The notes under the pieces were generated by a model. It had not been told where the DNA came from and searched no databases. It was given only the letters and a program-made list of their open reading frames with translations. Below, piece after piece: positions 24,578 through 34,103 of a DNA stretch of 40,144 nucleotides (the stretch's first letter is position 1; each line of letters opens with the position of its first letter). The position numbers were made by a program, and so were the translations under genes. This DNA comes from Sulfurovum sp. (GTDB taxonomy: Bacteria > Campylobacterota > Campylobacteria > Campylobacterales > Sulfurovaceae). Location: positions 1-40,144 of the forward strand of contig JAGSGJ010000019.1 in the NCBI GenBank assembly GCA_023955225.1, read 5' to 3'.

Positions 24578-27151
24578 CTAAGAGATATTAACTACTATCT
24601 CCTCGCCAACCACATCAAATGCTACTGACGAACCTTCAACCACTCTGTCTTCAAGGATCAACTCAGCCAATCTGTCTTCCACCACTTCATACAGTGCTCT
24701 TTTCAATGGACGAGCACCATATACAGGATCAAAACCAGCTTCTGCGATATATGCTTTTGCATTATCAGTCAACGTGATGCTGATATCACGTTCTGAAAGT
24801 TTAGCCTGGACACTTTTAAATAAAATATCTACAATACTTGTAATCGCTTCGATATCAAGTGGATTAAAGATAACCTGGTCATCTAGACGATTCAGGAACT
24901 CAGGTTTAAAGTTTCTTTTGAGCTCATCATTTACAGCTGTTCTTCTCTCTTCTTTATCTGTAATGGTCATGATCTTGTCTGACGCAATGTTTGATGTCAT
25001 GATGATAATAGTGTTTTTAAAGTCAACCGTTACACCTTTATTATCTGTCAAACGACCATCATCCAGTACTTGCAAGAGTGTATTGAACACATCAGGGTGT
25101 GCTTTTTCTATCTCATCGAACAGTACTACTGAGTAAGGTTTTCTTCTTACTGCCTCGGTGAGTTGACCACCCTCTTCGTACCCTACATATCCTGGAGGTG
25201 CACCAACTAGTCTACTTGCAGCATGTTTCTCCATATATTCACTCATATCGATACGTATAAGTGATTTCTCCGAGTCAAACAAAAATTTCGCAAGAGTTTT
25301 GGCTACTTGTGTTTTACCTACACCTGTTGGTCCAAGGAACATAAAACTACCTATAGGGCGGTTTAAGTCAGATAGCCCTGCTTTGTTACGCTTAATGGCA
25401 CGTGCAACAGCTTTGAGTGCTTCGTCCTGTCCTACTACCTCTTCTTTGAGAATGCTTTCAATTGCAAGTATCTTCTCTTTTTCACCCTGAAGCATTTTAC
25501 TTACAGAGATCCCTGTCCAACGGCTCACAATACTGGCGATCATCTCTTCATCCACTGAGTTTTTAAGCAATGTACCCTCAGACATCATCTGCGTCCATTT
25601 ATCCTCTAAGTTTTGGAGTTTCACTTCTTCTGCAGGGATCTGTCCATACTCAATTTCAGCAGCTTTGTTGAAATCACCTTCACGTTTCACATGTTCTGCT
25701 TGGGTTTTGAGAGATTCTATAGCATTTTTCACTTCTGCTATCTTGTTAAAGACCTCTTTTTCATTATCAAATTGGCTCTGTAATGACATACGTTTCTCTT
25801 CAATGTCAGCCAACTCTTTTTCAATCTCTTCAAGACGGGCCGTGTTTTTATCACTCTCTTCCATTTTAAGTGCTTCTTTTTCAACTTGAAGTGTAGAGAT
25901 CTCACGTTTTGCTTTTGAAAGATCAGTAGGCTCAGACTCGATCTGCATTTTAAGTTCTGCAGCAGCTTCATCTATAAGGTCTATCGCCTTATCTGGTAAA
26001 AATCTATCTGTTATATAACGATCAGATAGCTTTGCAGCTGAAACCAAGGCAGCATCTGTGATTACCACATTATGGTGTACTTCAAGTCTGTTTTTAATAC
26101 CTCTGAGTATCTGCAAGGCTTCATTGATGCTAGGCTCTTCAACTTTAACCGGCTGGAAACGTCTTTGCAATGCTGTGTCTTTTTCAAAGTACTTTCTATA
26201 TTCTTTCAAAGTTGTCGCACCGATGGTATGTAATTCACCTCTCGCCAATGCGGGTTTTAATATATTGGCGGCATCATTTCCACCTTCAGATGCTCCTGCA
26301 CCTACAATCGTATGGATTTCATCTATAAAAAGGATGACATTTCCAGACTCTTTCACTTCATCTATGACAGACTTGAGTCTGTCTTCAAACTCTCCTCTAT
26401 ACTTAGCACCTGCAATGAGTCTATTCATATCTAAACTCATCACACGCATGTTTTGTAGGCTTAACGGTACTTCTTTGTTTACGATCCTTTGTGCAAGTCC
26501 TTCAACAATGGCTGTTTTACCCGTACCCGGTTCACCAATGAGAATAGGATTGTTTTTTGTCTTACGAATGAGAATCTGCATCATACGTTGCACTTCTTCA
26601 TCACGTCCTATCACTGGGTCAAGTTTGCCATCAAGTGCCTTTTGGTTTAGATCATCAGCGTATTGCGCTAACGCTTCCAAAGTTTCATCACCTGATTGTG
26701 AGTCTATCTGTTTTCCTCCGCGAATACTCTCCAAAGTTTTTTCAAACTCAGAGATATCAAGATATTTTGACATCGTATCACGGATAAAACTTTCTCCCAC
26801 ATTTGCCATAAGCCATGCATCTACAGCAAGATACTGATCACCGTTTGCGGTCATCACACCTTCAGCATTTTGTAGTGTACGCACAAGATTTTGTGAGAGT
26901 TTAATATTCTCTTTTGTCACAGTAGAAACTGTTGGTAATTTATTGGCAATGCTTTTTGTTTCTAACTCTATGGCTGCTTTGTCCACATTCATTTTATTGA
27001 GTGCCTGGTGTAAGATAGAACCAGAGTTTGTTAGTAGCGCCCACATCAAATGTATGGGGTCTACTTCCTGATTTTTATTATGTAAAGCAAGTGATACACC
27101 CGACTCGATGGTACCTTGCATTTGATTTGTTAATTTTTCTAATATACTCAT
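24578..27151 (-). CDS. clpB: ATP-dependent chaperone ClpB
   Basis: ClpB is the Hsp104-type disaggregase that acts with DnaK on heat-aggregated proteins. The 857-residue length is standard. From the N-terminus: a Clp N-domain, the first AAA module (Walker A GEPGTGKT, Walker B LFIDEIHTI), the coiled-coil middle domain with repeated Glu/Lys heptads, and the second AAA module (GPTGVGKT, VVLFDEIEKAHPD) ending in the GARPLKRAL sensor-2 helix. AAGGAG lies 7 bases before the ATG. A consensus promoter with a HAIR-like operator lies upstream, fitting heat-shock control. Confidence 0.98.
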   Translation of the reverse strand: MSILEKLTNQMQGTIESGVSLALHNKNQEVDPIHLMWALLTNSGSILHQALNKMNVDKAAIELETKSIANKLPTVSTVTKENIKLSQNLVRTLQNAEGVMTANGDQYLAVDAWLMANVGESFIRDTMSKYLDISEFEKTLESIRGGKQIDSQSGDETLEALAQYADDLNQKALDGKLDPVIGRDEEVQRMMQILIRKTKNNPILIGEPGTGKTAIVEGLAQRIVNKEVPLSLQNMRVMSLDMNRLIAGAKYRGEFEDRLKSVIDEVKESGNVILFIDEIHTIVGAGASEGGNDAANILKPALARGELHTIGATTLKEYRKYFEKDTALQRRFQPVKVEEPSINEALQILRGIKNRLEVHHNVVITDAALVSAAKLSDRYITDRFLPDKAIDLIDEAAAELKMQIESEPTDLSKAKREISTLQVEKEALKMEESDKNTARLEEIEKELADIEEKRMSLQSQFDNEKEVFNKIAEVKNAIESLKTQAEHVKREGDFNKAAEIEYGQIPAEEVKLQNLEDKWTQMMSEGTLLKNSVDEEMIASIVSRWTGISVSKMLQGEKEKILAIESILKEEVVGQDEALKAVARAIKRNKAGLSDLNRPIGSFMFLGPTGVGKTQVAKTLAKFLFDSEKSLIRIDMSEYMEKHAASRLVGAPPGYVGYEEGGQLTEAVRRKPYSVVLFDEIEKAHPDVFNTLLQVLDDGRLTDNKGVTVDFKNTIIIMTSNIASDKIMTITDKEERRTAVNDELKRNFKPEFLNRLDDQVIFNPLDIEAITSIVDILFKSVQAKLSERDISITLTDNAKAYIAEAGFDPVYGARPLKRALYEVVEDRLAELILEDRVVEGSSVAFDVVGEEIVVNIS

Positions 27152-27185
27152 AGAATAACTCCTTAAAATTGTTTAAATATGAGTT

Positions 27186-27215
27186 ATTATACAACTTTAG
27201 TCACTTCGTGTCAAG
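27186..27215 (-). promoter_or_regulatory. clpB promoter with overlapping HAIR-like (HspR) operator
   Basis: Read on the minus strand: TTGACA (27214-27209) and TATAAT (27191-27186) separated by exactly 17 bases, a consensus sigma-70 promoter. CTTGACA (27215-27209), 7 bases, ACTAAAG (27201-27195) matches the HspR operator consensus CTTGAGT-N7-ACTCAAG at 5 of 7 and 6 of 7 positions with the right spacing, overlapping the -35 box and spacer. Repression by HspR, released on heat shock, is therefore likely but inferred. hspR is not in the window. Confidence 0.65.
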
Positions 27216-27299
27216 TTTCCTAAATAATCTCAATAAGATACAAGAAATTTATTTAAAATAAAATAGAAAATTTTCGAGTGTAATTTAAACAACTTACGT

Positions 27300-27305
27300 T
27301 ATGAT
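27300..27305 (+). promoter_or_regulatory. -10 element for a possibly leaderless moxR mRNA
   Basis: TATGAT lies only 6 bases before the moxR ATG (27312), so transcription from it would begin at or next to the start codon. No ribosome site is visible before that ATG. This is consistent with a leaderless transcript. Confidence 0.4.
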
Positions 27306-27311
27306 ATTTCT

Positions 27312-28235
27312 ATGAATTATACAATTACTTCCGAATTTGAACCACTCATCGACGCTATAGAAACCCATCTGGTGGGTAAAAGGGAAACCATAGCTTTGTC
27401 ACTAGCCACTTTTTTTGCAGGTGGTCATCTTCTTTTGGAAGATATTCCAGGTGTAGGAAAAACCACTTTGGCAAAACATCTCTCTCAAGTTTTAGGTCTT
27501 GACTTTGCTCGTATACAGTTCACCTCGGACATGCTCCCATCCGACATACTCGGTGTAAATTACTATAATCAAAAAGAAGGCTCTTTCATTTTTAAAAAAG
27601 GTCCCGTCTTTACCTCTTTTCTTTTGGCTGATGAGATTAACCGTTCTATGCCTAAAACACAGTCTGCACTGCTTCAGGCTATGGAAGAAGGTGTCATAAG
27701 TATAGATGGAACAACATACACACTTCCCAAGCCTTTCTTCGTCATAGGGACACAAAATCCACATGAAGAGGTAGGTACATTTCCTTTGCCTACCTCTCAG
27801 TTAGACCGTTTTATGTGTTCCTTTGGCATAGGCTATCCGGACAGAGTATCAGAAAGAGAGATCCTTAAAGGTGAGACAGGACACAGTACTACCATATCTG
27901 ATACCCTACTCAGTTCCCAACAGATAAATGCCTATATGAAACAAGCTTCAGAGGTCACACTCAGTGACACTTTGCTTGATTTTCTTCAAGAGATCATCGC
28001 TCATACTAGAGTAAGTGGCGTATTTGAGTATGGACTTTCAACACGGGGAGCATTGTCTTTGACTGCTATGACAAAATCTTGGGCCATGCTGCAAGGTCGT
28101 ACTTATGCAACTGCTGATGACCTGCAAGCAGTCACTCCTGTTGTCTGTTCACACCGTTTGAAGTTTACAGAAGGTATCACTACAGCAAAACGTATACATG
28201 ATGAAATCTTTACGCACATTCGTTCAGATATATAA
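27312..28235 (+). CDS. MoxR-family AAA+ ATPase
   Basis: A 307-residue MoxR ATPase, thought to act as a chaperone that activates or assembles partner complexes, often proteins with von Willebrand or DUF58 domains. Walker A is DIPGVGKTT (about 45-52) and Walker B LLADEINR (about 109-116), with sensor and lid regions after. The next two genes, overlapping it, are a DUF58 protein and a TgpA-like transglutaminase, the classical MoxR gene cluster. There is no ribosome site upstream of the ATG. Confidence 0.93.
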   Translation: MNYTITSEFEPLIDAIETHLVGKRETIALSLATFFAGGHLLLEDIPGVGKTTLAKHLSQVLGLDFARIQFTSDMLPSDILGVNYYNQKEGSFIFKKGPVFTSFLLADEINRSMPKTQSALLQAMEEGVISIDGTTYTLPKPFFVIGTQNPHEEVGTFPLPTSQLDRFMCSFGIGYPDRVSEREILKGETGHSTTISDTLLSSQQINAYMKQASEVTLSDTLLDFLQEIIAHTRVSGVFEYGLSTRGALSLTAMTKSWAMLQGRTYATADDLQAVTPVVCSHRLKFTEGITTAKRIHDEIFTHIRSDI

Positions 28236-29070
28236 ACGCATTGACCAACATGCAACGCGTTACAGCGCTGTTGTAGTGGTATTGCTTTTCGGGCTTTTTT
28301 TGGAAGCCTATATGCATGATTTTAACCTCGTATACATCACTCTCTTTTTTGTATTTTCTCTTGCATTTTCTGCTGGGCCCATAGGTGTTTTAAACTTGGG
28401 GCATCTTGAAGCATTTTATGTACGACCAGGACGTCTATTTGTCCATAAAGAGGGTAATATTTCTATGCAGATAGATAATCATTCAACGTCAACATCATGG
28501 TCTATTACACTCCATCATGAAAAAACTTCTGTAAAACTGGAACAACTTAAAGGTGAAACATCAACCACTCTGCAACTTCCTCTTACACCAAAAAAACGTG
28601 GTACGTTCACTCATAAAAACTGCTATCTGGAAAGCAAGTACCCTCTCTCTACGGTACGTTTGGTCATGAAGTTACACGATACTTATGAAGGTATTGTCTA
28701 CCCCGAGCCTAAAGGCGTATCCTTACATTCCTTTTTAGACCAGGAAGAGACGTATTATGGTGAAGAGAAAGAGTTTGATGGATTACGTGCCTATGATGGG
28801 TCTCAAAAACTTTCCCATATCCACTGGCCATCTGTAGCAAAAGGAGAGTTGTCAGTAAAGGTCTTTAGCAAAGAAACACAAACACCTAAACTGGTTTTTA
28901 ATTTTTATACTGCAGCTGCAGATGATGAGGCACGTTTATCTCAACTCTGTTTATGGGTACTTGCCTGTGAAAAAAGAAACCTTCCTTTCATGATACAAAT
29001 GCCTAACAAATTGTTAAATTCAGTAAAGGAGAGTACAGATGTTATCCTTGAAACCCTTGCAAGATATTAA
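28198..29070 (+). CDS. DUF58-domain membrane protein
   Basis: A 290-residue protein with two hydrophobic spans near residues 22-38 and 42-60, and then a cytoplasmic DUF58 domain: the GTFTHKNCYLESKYPLSTVRL stretch and the family core around FDGLRAYDGSQKLSHIHWP. Such proteins pair with MoxR ATPases. The start is a double ATG (28198 or 28201) within the last codons of moxR, a 38-base overlap. Exact role is unknown; a part in envelope or complex assembly is inferred from the cluster. Confidence 0.85.
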   Translation: MMKSLRTFVQIYKRIDQHATRYSAVVVVLLFGLFLEAYMHDFNLVYITLFFVFSLAFSAGPIGVLNLGHLEAFYVRPGRLFVHKEGNISMQIDNHSTSTSWSITLHHEKTSVKLEQLKGETSTTLQLPLTPKKRGTFTHKNCYLESKYPLSTVRLVMKLHDTYEGIVYPEPKGVSLHSFLDQEETYYGEEKEFDGLRAYDGSQKLSHIHWPSVAKGELSVKVFSKETQTPKLVFNFYTAAADDEARLSQLCLWVLACEKRNLPFMIQMPNKLLNSVKESTDVILETLARY

Positions 29071-30982
29071 ACTCTCTCCTTTACGTCTTTTAGACATAGC
29101 GTACATCATCGTACTCTTGCCCTTAATGCTTGTACTAAAAGTACCTATGTTGATATTTTCTTTCATGGTCTTGGCACTGCTTTACTTAAAAAAAACACCG
29201 GCACATAACTACCTCATTGTTTTTGTCTTTCTCATGGGTATGTTGGCACTCTTCTTGTCTCTATACGGTGTCTTTTCTTTCAGGGGTCTTTCTCGCTTGA
29301 AACTTTTTCTTGAATTACTGGTGTATGTACTGATCATTGTTGTTTCAATGCAAAGACTCACCAGGGAGATCAACTTTTACCTACTGCTCTCCCCTGTTTT
29401 ATTCCTGGCACTCTCATTATTTTTCTTTCATGGTATTGTGATGCTCTCTTATGTCATTTTTGAGATCTTCTTCCTTCTGTGGCTAATACTCGCACACCGC
29501 ATGCAAGGCGATATAATAGAGAGCTTCCGTGCAAGCATGGTCATGTTTATGTATTCACTGCCTTGGGTGGTTGTACTTTTTATCTTCTTCCCTCGTATCT
29601 CATTTGACCATGCCAACTATGGATTTAAAGGTGAAACCGTACAACGTATGGGGCATGACGGTACGATGTTTTTAGACAGAAAAGCGCTACTAGTACCTTC
29701 AGATCGTATCGTCATGGAAGTAGGATTTGACAAAGAAGTGCCCGCTTCTAACAGTCTCTATTTTAGAGGAAGTATGCTTTATCTAGATAAAAAAGACCAT
29801 TGGGAACCACTCCCTGTATATATAACAAGAGACAGTAAGCCTTATTATCCCACAAAGGGAGAAATTATAGACTACAAAGTCACTTTATACCCTACACAAA
29901 AACAGTGGATCTACATGTTGGATATGCCTTCACGTGCAGTGAAAGATGCAGATTTAGACAGAGACCTGATAAGTACAGTTGAAAAACCTGTCAAAGAACC
30001 TATGCATTATGCTGCAAGCTCTGCATTAAGTCCTAAATTTCATGATATATTAGATAAATACACACTCAATGCTGCATCAAGTTTTGACAAAGAACGTAAT
30101 CCAAAAACCTATCAAGAAGCACAAAAGATAAAAGAGCTGTTTAACACTCCCGAAAAAAAAGCGGGTGCCCTTGTAATGTTTTTTAAAAACCAGTCTTTAA
30201 CTTATAGTTTGAAACCAGAACCACTTGATATCAATAACACTACTGACAGCTTTATATTTGATAAACGTCTTGGCTACTGTGTGCACTTTGCCTCTTCCTT
30301 CGTTACTATGGCTCGTATGGTAGGCATACCTTCACGCATCGTTACGGGTTATAAAGCAGACAAAGCCAACAGTCTAAACAATTACCTTGCGGTAAAGGAG
30401 CGTGATGCACACGCTTGGGCTGAACTCTATATCAATGAACACTGGATAAGATACGAAACAACGAGTACAGCATCAGAGATTGATGGGAAAACGGCTGAAG
30501 CATTAGGTACAAATACTACCAATAAAGATAATAACCAATTCATTGAAAGAGTGAATCTCTATCTCATGTATGTAAAATATCAAGTAGAGACATGGATACT
30601 CTACTACAGTAATATCCGTCAACTTCAACTTATTCAATACGCGAAAGAAAATCCGAGATTTATCTTGCTCTTTGTACTCTCTTTACTGGTTCTGGTATTG
30701 GTCACTTTTAGCATCACTTTATACTTCCGTCGTCCTCGTTGTACACATAAAATACTTTGTATTTTGGAGCCTCTCTTAAAAAAACTAAAGAAAGAAGGTT
30801 ATACCAGAGAAAAAGGTGAAACCCTACATCAATACTTCTTACAATATATGAAAGATCATCCAGATAAAAATGCTATAAAAGAGGTTGATAAATATTATGA
30901 AAGCATCTCTTATGGTGGTGACAGTTCATCCGCAACAATAAAAAAATTGAAAAGTATGGTGAAGAAGAGTTTATCTTCATAG
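29039..30982 (+). CDS. TgpA-like membrane transglutaminase-domain protein
   Basis: 647 residues. Six or more hydrophobic spans occupy residues about 15-190 (DUF3488 region), and a final one lies near 541-563. The periplasmic transglutaminase core lies between: C414 in LGYCVHFASSF and H458 in RDAHAWAEL. The third catalytic position, Asp in the usual WVRVDPT, is Glu473 here (WIRYETTST). The ATG overlaps the DUF58 gene by 32 bases and has an AAAGGAG site. TgpA of Pseudomonas is an essential periplasmic transglutaminase, so envelope work is likely. Confidence 0.85.
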   Translation: MLSLKPLQDIKLSPLRLLDIAYIIVLLPLMLVLKVPMLIFSFMVLALLYLKKTPAHNYLIVFVFLMGMLALFLSLYGVFSFRGLSRLKLFLELLVYVLIIVVSMQRLTREINFYLLLSPVLFLALSLFFFHGIVMLSYVIFEIFFLLWLILAHRMQGDIIESFRASMVMFMYSLPWVVVLFIFFPRISFDHANYGFKGETVQRMGHDGTMFLDRKALLVPSDRIVMEVGFDKEVPASNSLYFRGSMLYLDKKDHWEPLPVYITRDSKPYYPTKGEIIDYKVTLYPTQKQWIYMLDMPSRAVKDADLDRDLISTVEKPVKEPMHYAASSALSPKFHDILDKYTLNAASSFDKERNPKTYQEAQKIKELFNTPEKKAGALVMFFKNQSLTYSLKPEPLDINNTTDSFIFDKRLGYCVHFASSFVTMARMVGIPSRIVTGYKADKANSLNNYLAVKERDAHAWAELYINEHWIRYETTSTASEIDGKTAEALGTNTTNKDNNQFIERVNLYLMYVKYQVETWILYYSNIRQLQLIQYAKENPRFILLFVLSLLVLVLVTFSITLYFRRPRCTHKILCILEPLLKKLKKEGYTREKGETLHQYFLQYMKDHPDKNAIKEVDKYYESISYGGDSSSATIKKLKSMVKKSLSS

Positions 30983-31109
30983 CTCTCTGATAAGCATTTA
31001 AAAAACGGTTAACCTTCCTTATATATAGTAATACAGAGCATTCAAAGCAACCTCTTAGATGATTTTAAATAAAATTATAAACTAATTCTCATATGGAGAC
31101 ACCACCTTA

Positions 31110-32468
31110 ATGATTAAGAAAAGCAAAAAAGTTATTGTTGCGGGACTTGTAAGCACTTTGACTGTGGCATACATGTTTGGATCTTTCGCTCAGGCTAAAG
31201 ATACTGCTGAAAAAAAGCATGCACCTTCTACAGCTAAAGAAAAGCTCGAAGCCTACATCAAATTTACACAAATTCTTAATGTTATTGAGAGTCAATATGT
31301 AGATGATGTCAATACAACAGACCTCGTAGATAAAGCACTCAAAGGGCTCATGGCCAACCTCGATTCCCACTCTTCTTTTATGGACACAAAAGCATTCAAA
31401 GACCTTTCTGTTCAAACAAAAGGTGAATTTGGAGGTTTAGGCATCTCCATAGGTATGAAAGATGGTGCACTGACAGTTATTGCTCCTATAGAGGATACTC
31501 CTGCATTTAAAGCCGGTATCAAAGCTGGTGACATCATTTTAAAGATCAATGACACAGCAACGATCGGTATGAATATAGATGATTCGGTAAAGTTGATGAG
31601 AGGGAAACCTAAAACTTCTTTGGTTTTAACCATCATCCGTAAAGGCGAGGCAAAACCTCTTGAAATCAAGATCACCAGAGATATCATCAAAATTCAGTCT
31701 GTTTATGCGAAGACCATAGAAGACACTATACTTTATGTCCATGTCACTTCTTTTGACCAAAAAGTAGTTCAAGGCGTAAAAGACGCCATGAAAGAACACA
31801 ATAATACTAAGGGTATGATCTTAGATCTAAGAAACAATCCGGGGGGACTTCTTGACCAGGCTGTCGGGCTTACAGATCTCTTTGTGGATGAAGGTGTCAT
31901 CGTCAGTCAAAAAGGGAAACTAGAAAGTGAAAACTTAGAGTATAAAGCGACCAAAGAAGGTACAGATAAAAATACGCCTCTAGTTATACTCATAAATGGT
32001 GGGTCAGCATCTGCTTCTGAAATCGTATCTGGTGCACTTCAAGATTTTAACCGTTCTATTGTCATTGGAGAAAAAACATTTGGTAAAGGTTCTGTGCAAG
32101 TTGTTATGCCTATAGGTGCAGATGAAGCTTTAAAGCTTACGGTAGCACGTTATTACCTCCCAAGTGGACGTACTATCCAGGCTGTAGGTGTTACTCCTGA
32201 CATCATCGTGCATCTTGGAAAAATAGATTTAGTAGAAGACACTATTATGCTTAAAGAGAGTGACCTCAAAAAACACTTAACAAGTGAGCTCGCTAAAATA
32301 GATAGCAATACGACGAAGTCATCAGAAACAAATGCAAGTACTGAGAACAATGAAACTAAAGTAGACGACACTATCATTACAGAAAAACAACTCTACAAAG
32401 ATCTACAGCTTAAAAGTGCTGTAAACATTTTGAAAGCATTAATCATCACAAACAAAGGAAAAAAATAA
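31110..32468 (+). CDS. ctpA: S41-family carboxyl-terminal processing peptidase
   Basis: A 452-residue periplasmic serine peptidase that trims C-termini of envelope proteins. It has a signal peptide or anchor (residues about 7-28), a PDZ domain (FGGLGISIGMKDG through GVKDA, with GIKAGDIILKIND), and the S41 catalytic core: the Ser lies in NGGSASASEIVSGAL and the Lys in GEKTFGKGSVQ. A Thr/Asn/Glu-rich segment follows. The ATG has a GGAGA site 15 bases upstream, rather far. The stop overlaps purC (TAATG). I recall the same ctpA-purC-purS-purQ order in Campylobacter. Confidence 0.92.
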   Translation: MIKKSKKVIVAGLVSTLTVAYMFGSFAQAKDTAEKKHAPSTAKEKLEAYIKFTQILNVIESQYVDDVNTTDLVDKALKGLMANLDSHSSFMDTKAFKDLSVQTKGEFGGLGISIGMKDGALTVIAPIEDTPAFKAGIKAGDIILKINDTATIGMNIDDSVKLMRGKPKTSLVLTIIRKGEAKPLEIKITRDIIKIQSVYAKTIEDTILYVHVTSFDQKVVQGVKDAMKEHNNTKGMILDLRNNPGGLLDQAVGLTDLFVDEGVIVSQKGKLESENLEYKATKEGTDKNTPLVILINGGSASASEIVSGALQDFNRSIVIGEKTFGKGSVQVVMPIGADEALKLTVARYYLPSGRTIQAVGVTPDIIVHLGKIDLVEDTIMLKESDLKKHLTSELAKIDSNTTKSSETNASTENNETKVDDTIITEKQLYKDLQLKSAVNILKALIITNKGKK

Positions 32469-33181
32469 TGACAAAGACTTCACTTTTGTATGAAGGTAAA
32501 GCAAAGAAGATTTGGAAAACTGAAGATAAAGATCTTCTTATCTCAGAATTTAAAGATAGCCTCACTGCATTTAATGGTGAGAAAAAATCATCTGAAGAAG
32601 GCAAAGGTGCCCTCAACAACCAAATATCAACAGAACTCTTCAAGTATTTGGATGAAAAAGGTGTCCCTACGCACTATGTAGATACGATCGATGATAATAA
32701 CATGCTTCATAAAGCTGCAGAAGTTATTTACATAGAAGTTATCGTAAGAAATATTGCTACAGGTAGTCTCAGTAAAAACCTTGGTATTGAAGATAAAACC
32801 ATACTTCCTTTTACGCTTGTTGAATTTGACTATAAAAATGATGCGCTGGGAGATCCGAAACTAAACGATCAACACTGTCTCATTTTGAACTTGGTAAATG
32901 ACACGTCTGAACTTGATTACATTCGTTTTATGGCAAGAAGAATCAACACACTACTGGTAGAATTTTATGCTGGTCTTGACATTAAAGTTGTAGACTTTAA
33001 AGTTGAATTTGGTAGAGATAAAGATGGAAATATTATTCTTATTGATGAACTAAGTCCCGATAACTTTAGACTCTGGGATGCCAAAACAGATGAAAAGCTA
33101 GATAAAGACAGATTTAGACAAGGTTTGGGTGGACTCACTGAAGCCTACAGACAAGTATTAGACAGAATTAAAAACAGATAA
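32468..33181 (+). CDS. purC: Phosphoribosylaminoimidazole-succinocarboxamide synthase
   Basis: PurC joins aspartate to CAIR using ATP, in purine synthesis. The 237-residue length is right for the small bacterial type. The N-terminal LLYEGKAKKIW is the ATP-binding strand motif, and ELSPDNFRLWD near the C-terminus is characteristic (SPDxxRxW). The ATG overlaps the ctpA stop; purS begins 9 bases after its stop. Confidence 0.97.
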   Translation: MTKTSLLYEGKAKKIWKTEDKDLLISEFKDSLTAFNGEKKSSEEGKGALNNQISTELFKYLDEKGVPTHYVDTIDDNNMLHKAAEVIYIEVIVRNIATGSLSKNLGIEDKTILPFTLVEFDYKNDALGDPKLNDQHCLILNLVNDTSELDYIRFMARRINTLLVEFYAGLDIKVVDFKVEFGRDKDGNIILIDELSPDNFRLWDAKTDEKLDKDRFRQGLGGLTEAYRQVLDRIKNR

Positions 33182-33190
33182 GGAATAATA

Positions 33191-33430
33191 ATGACAGCAG
33201 TAGTAAACGTATTTTTAAAAGATGGTGTTTTAGATCCACAAGGTAAAGCAGCGCACCATGCGCTTGATTCTTTAGGTTTCGCAGGAGTAAATGATGTACG
33301 TATCGGTAAACAGATCATCATTAAACTTGATTCTGAAGATAGAGCAGAAGCTGAAACTGAAGTAAAAGAGATGTGTGAGACACTTCTTGCCAATACTGTC
33401 ATTGAAGACTATACGATAGAGATCAACTAG
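33191..33430 (+). CDS. purS: Phosphoribosylformylglycinamidine synthase subunit PurS
   Basis: A 79-residue subunit of the three-part FGAM synthase, bridging PurL and PurQ. The motifs KDGVLDPQGKAAHHALDSLGF and VRIGKQIIIKL are the family's. It sits between purC and purQ, one base before the latter, as in many Gram-positives and Campylobacterota. An AAGGA site precedes its ATG. PurL is not in the window. Confidence 0.96.
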   Translation: MTAVVNVFLKDGVLDPQGKAAHHALDSLGFAGVNDVRIGKQIIIKLDSEDRAEAETEVKEMCETLLANTVIEDYTIEIN

Positions 33431-33431
33431 T

Positions 33432-34103
33432 ATGAAAGTAGCAGTATTAAGATTTCCTGGAACAAACTGCGAGTTTGATACACAGTATGCTTTTGAAAAG
33501 TTAGGACACACAACAGAGCTTGTATGGCATGAGAGTGAACAATTACCAAAAGCTATCGATCTTGTTGTAGTACCTGGTGGATTCTCATATGGAGATTATT
33601 TACGTTCAGGGTCTATCGCTAGATTTTCTCCTGTGATGAAAGCTGTTACGACATATGCAAATGCAGGTGGTAAAGTACTTGGTATCTGTAATGGTTTCCA
33701 GATCCTTACAGAAGCGGGTCTTCTCCCTGGTGCATTGAAACGTAATAACAACCTTCACTTCATCTCTAAACACCAAAACCTTTGTGTCATAAACAATGAC
33801 AATGCATTCTTAAACAAATGCGACAAAGGCGAAGTATTGAATATCCCTATTGCTCATGCAGATGGTAATTATTATATCGATGAGGAAGGCTTTAAAAAGA
33901 TCGAAGCCAATGGTCAAATACTTCTTCGTTATTCAGATGATAAAGGAGAACCTGTTGTGGTTAATGGTTCTGTGACTTCTATCGCTGGTGTTTGTAATGA
34001 AGCTAAAAATGTATTTGGTCTTATGCCTCACCCAGAGCGTGCTTTAGAAGCAATACTCGGGAGTGAAGACGGTATACGTATGCTTAAAGGTTTTGAAGCC
34101 TAA
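33432..34103 (+). CDS. purQ: Phosphoribosylformylglycinamidine synthase subunit PurQ (glutaminase)
   Basis: PurQ is the class I glutamine amidotransferase that supplies ammonia to PurL. The 223-residue length is normal. The catalytic Cys is in LGICNGFQILTEAGLLPGAL and the His/Glu pair is in LMPHPERA. The N-terminus VAVLRFPGTNCEFDT matches the family. The stop overlaps the start of the next gene (TAATG). Confidence 0.97.
   Translation: MKVAVLRFPGTNCEFDTQYAFEKLGHTTELVWHESEQLPKAIDLVVVPGGFSYGDYLRSGSIARFSPVMKAVTTYANAGGKVLGICNGFQILTEAGLLPGALKRNNNLHFISKHQNLCVINNDNAFLNKCDKGEVLNIPIAHADGNYYIDEEGFKKIEANGQILLRYSDDKGEPVVVNGSVTSIAGVCNEAKNVFGLMPHPERALEAILGSEDGIRMLKGFEA

Noticed and set aside
26058..26837. 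259-residue plus-strand frame inside clpB
   Set aside because: Antisense shadow of a well-conserved gene; no ribosome site or recognisable motif.
27193..27217. CIRCE element upstream of clpB
   Set aside because: CIRCE is TTAGCACTC-N9-GAGTGCTAA, which does not match; the HAIR-like pattern fits better.
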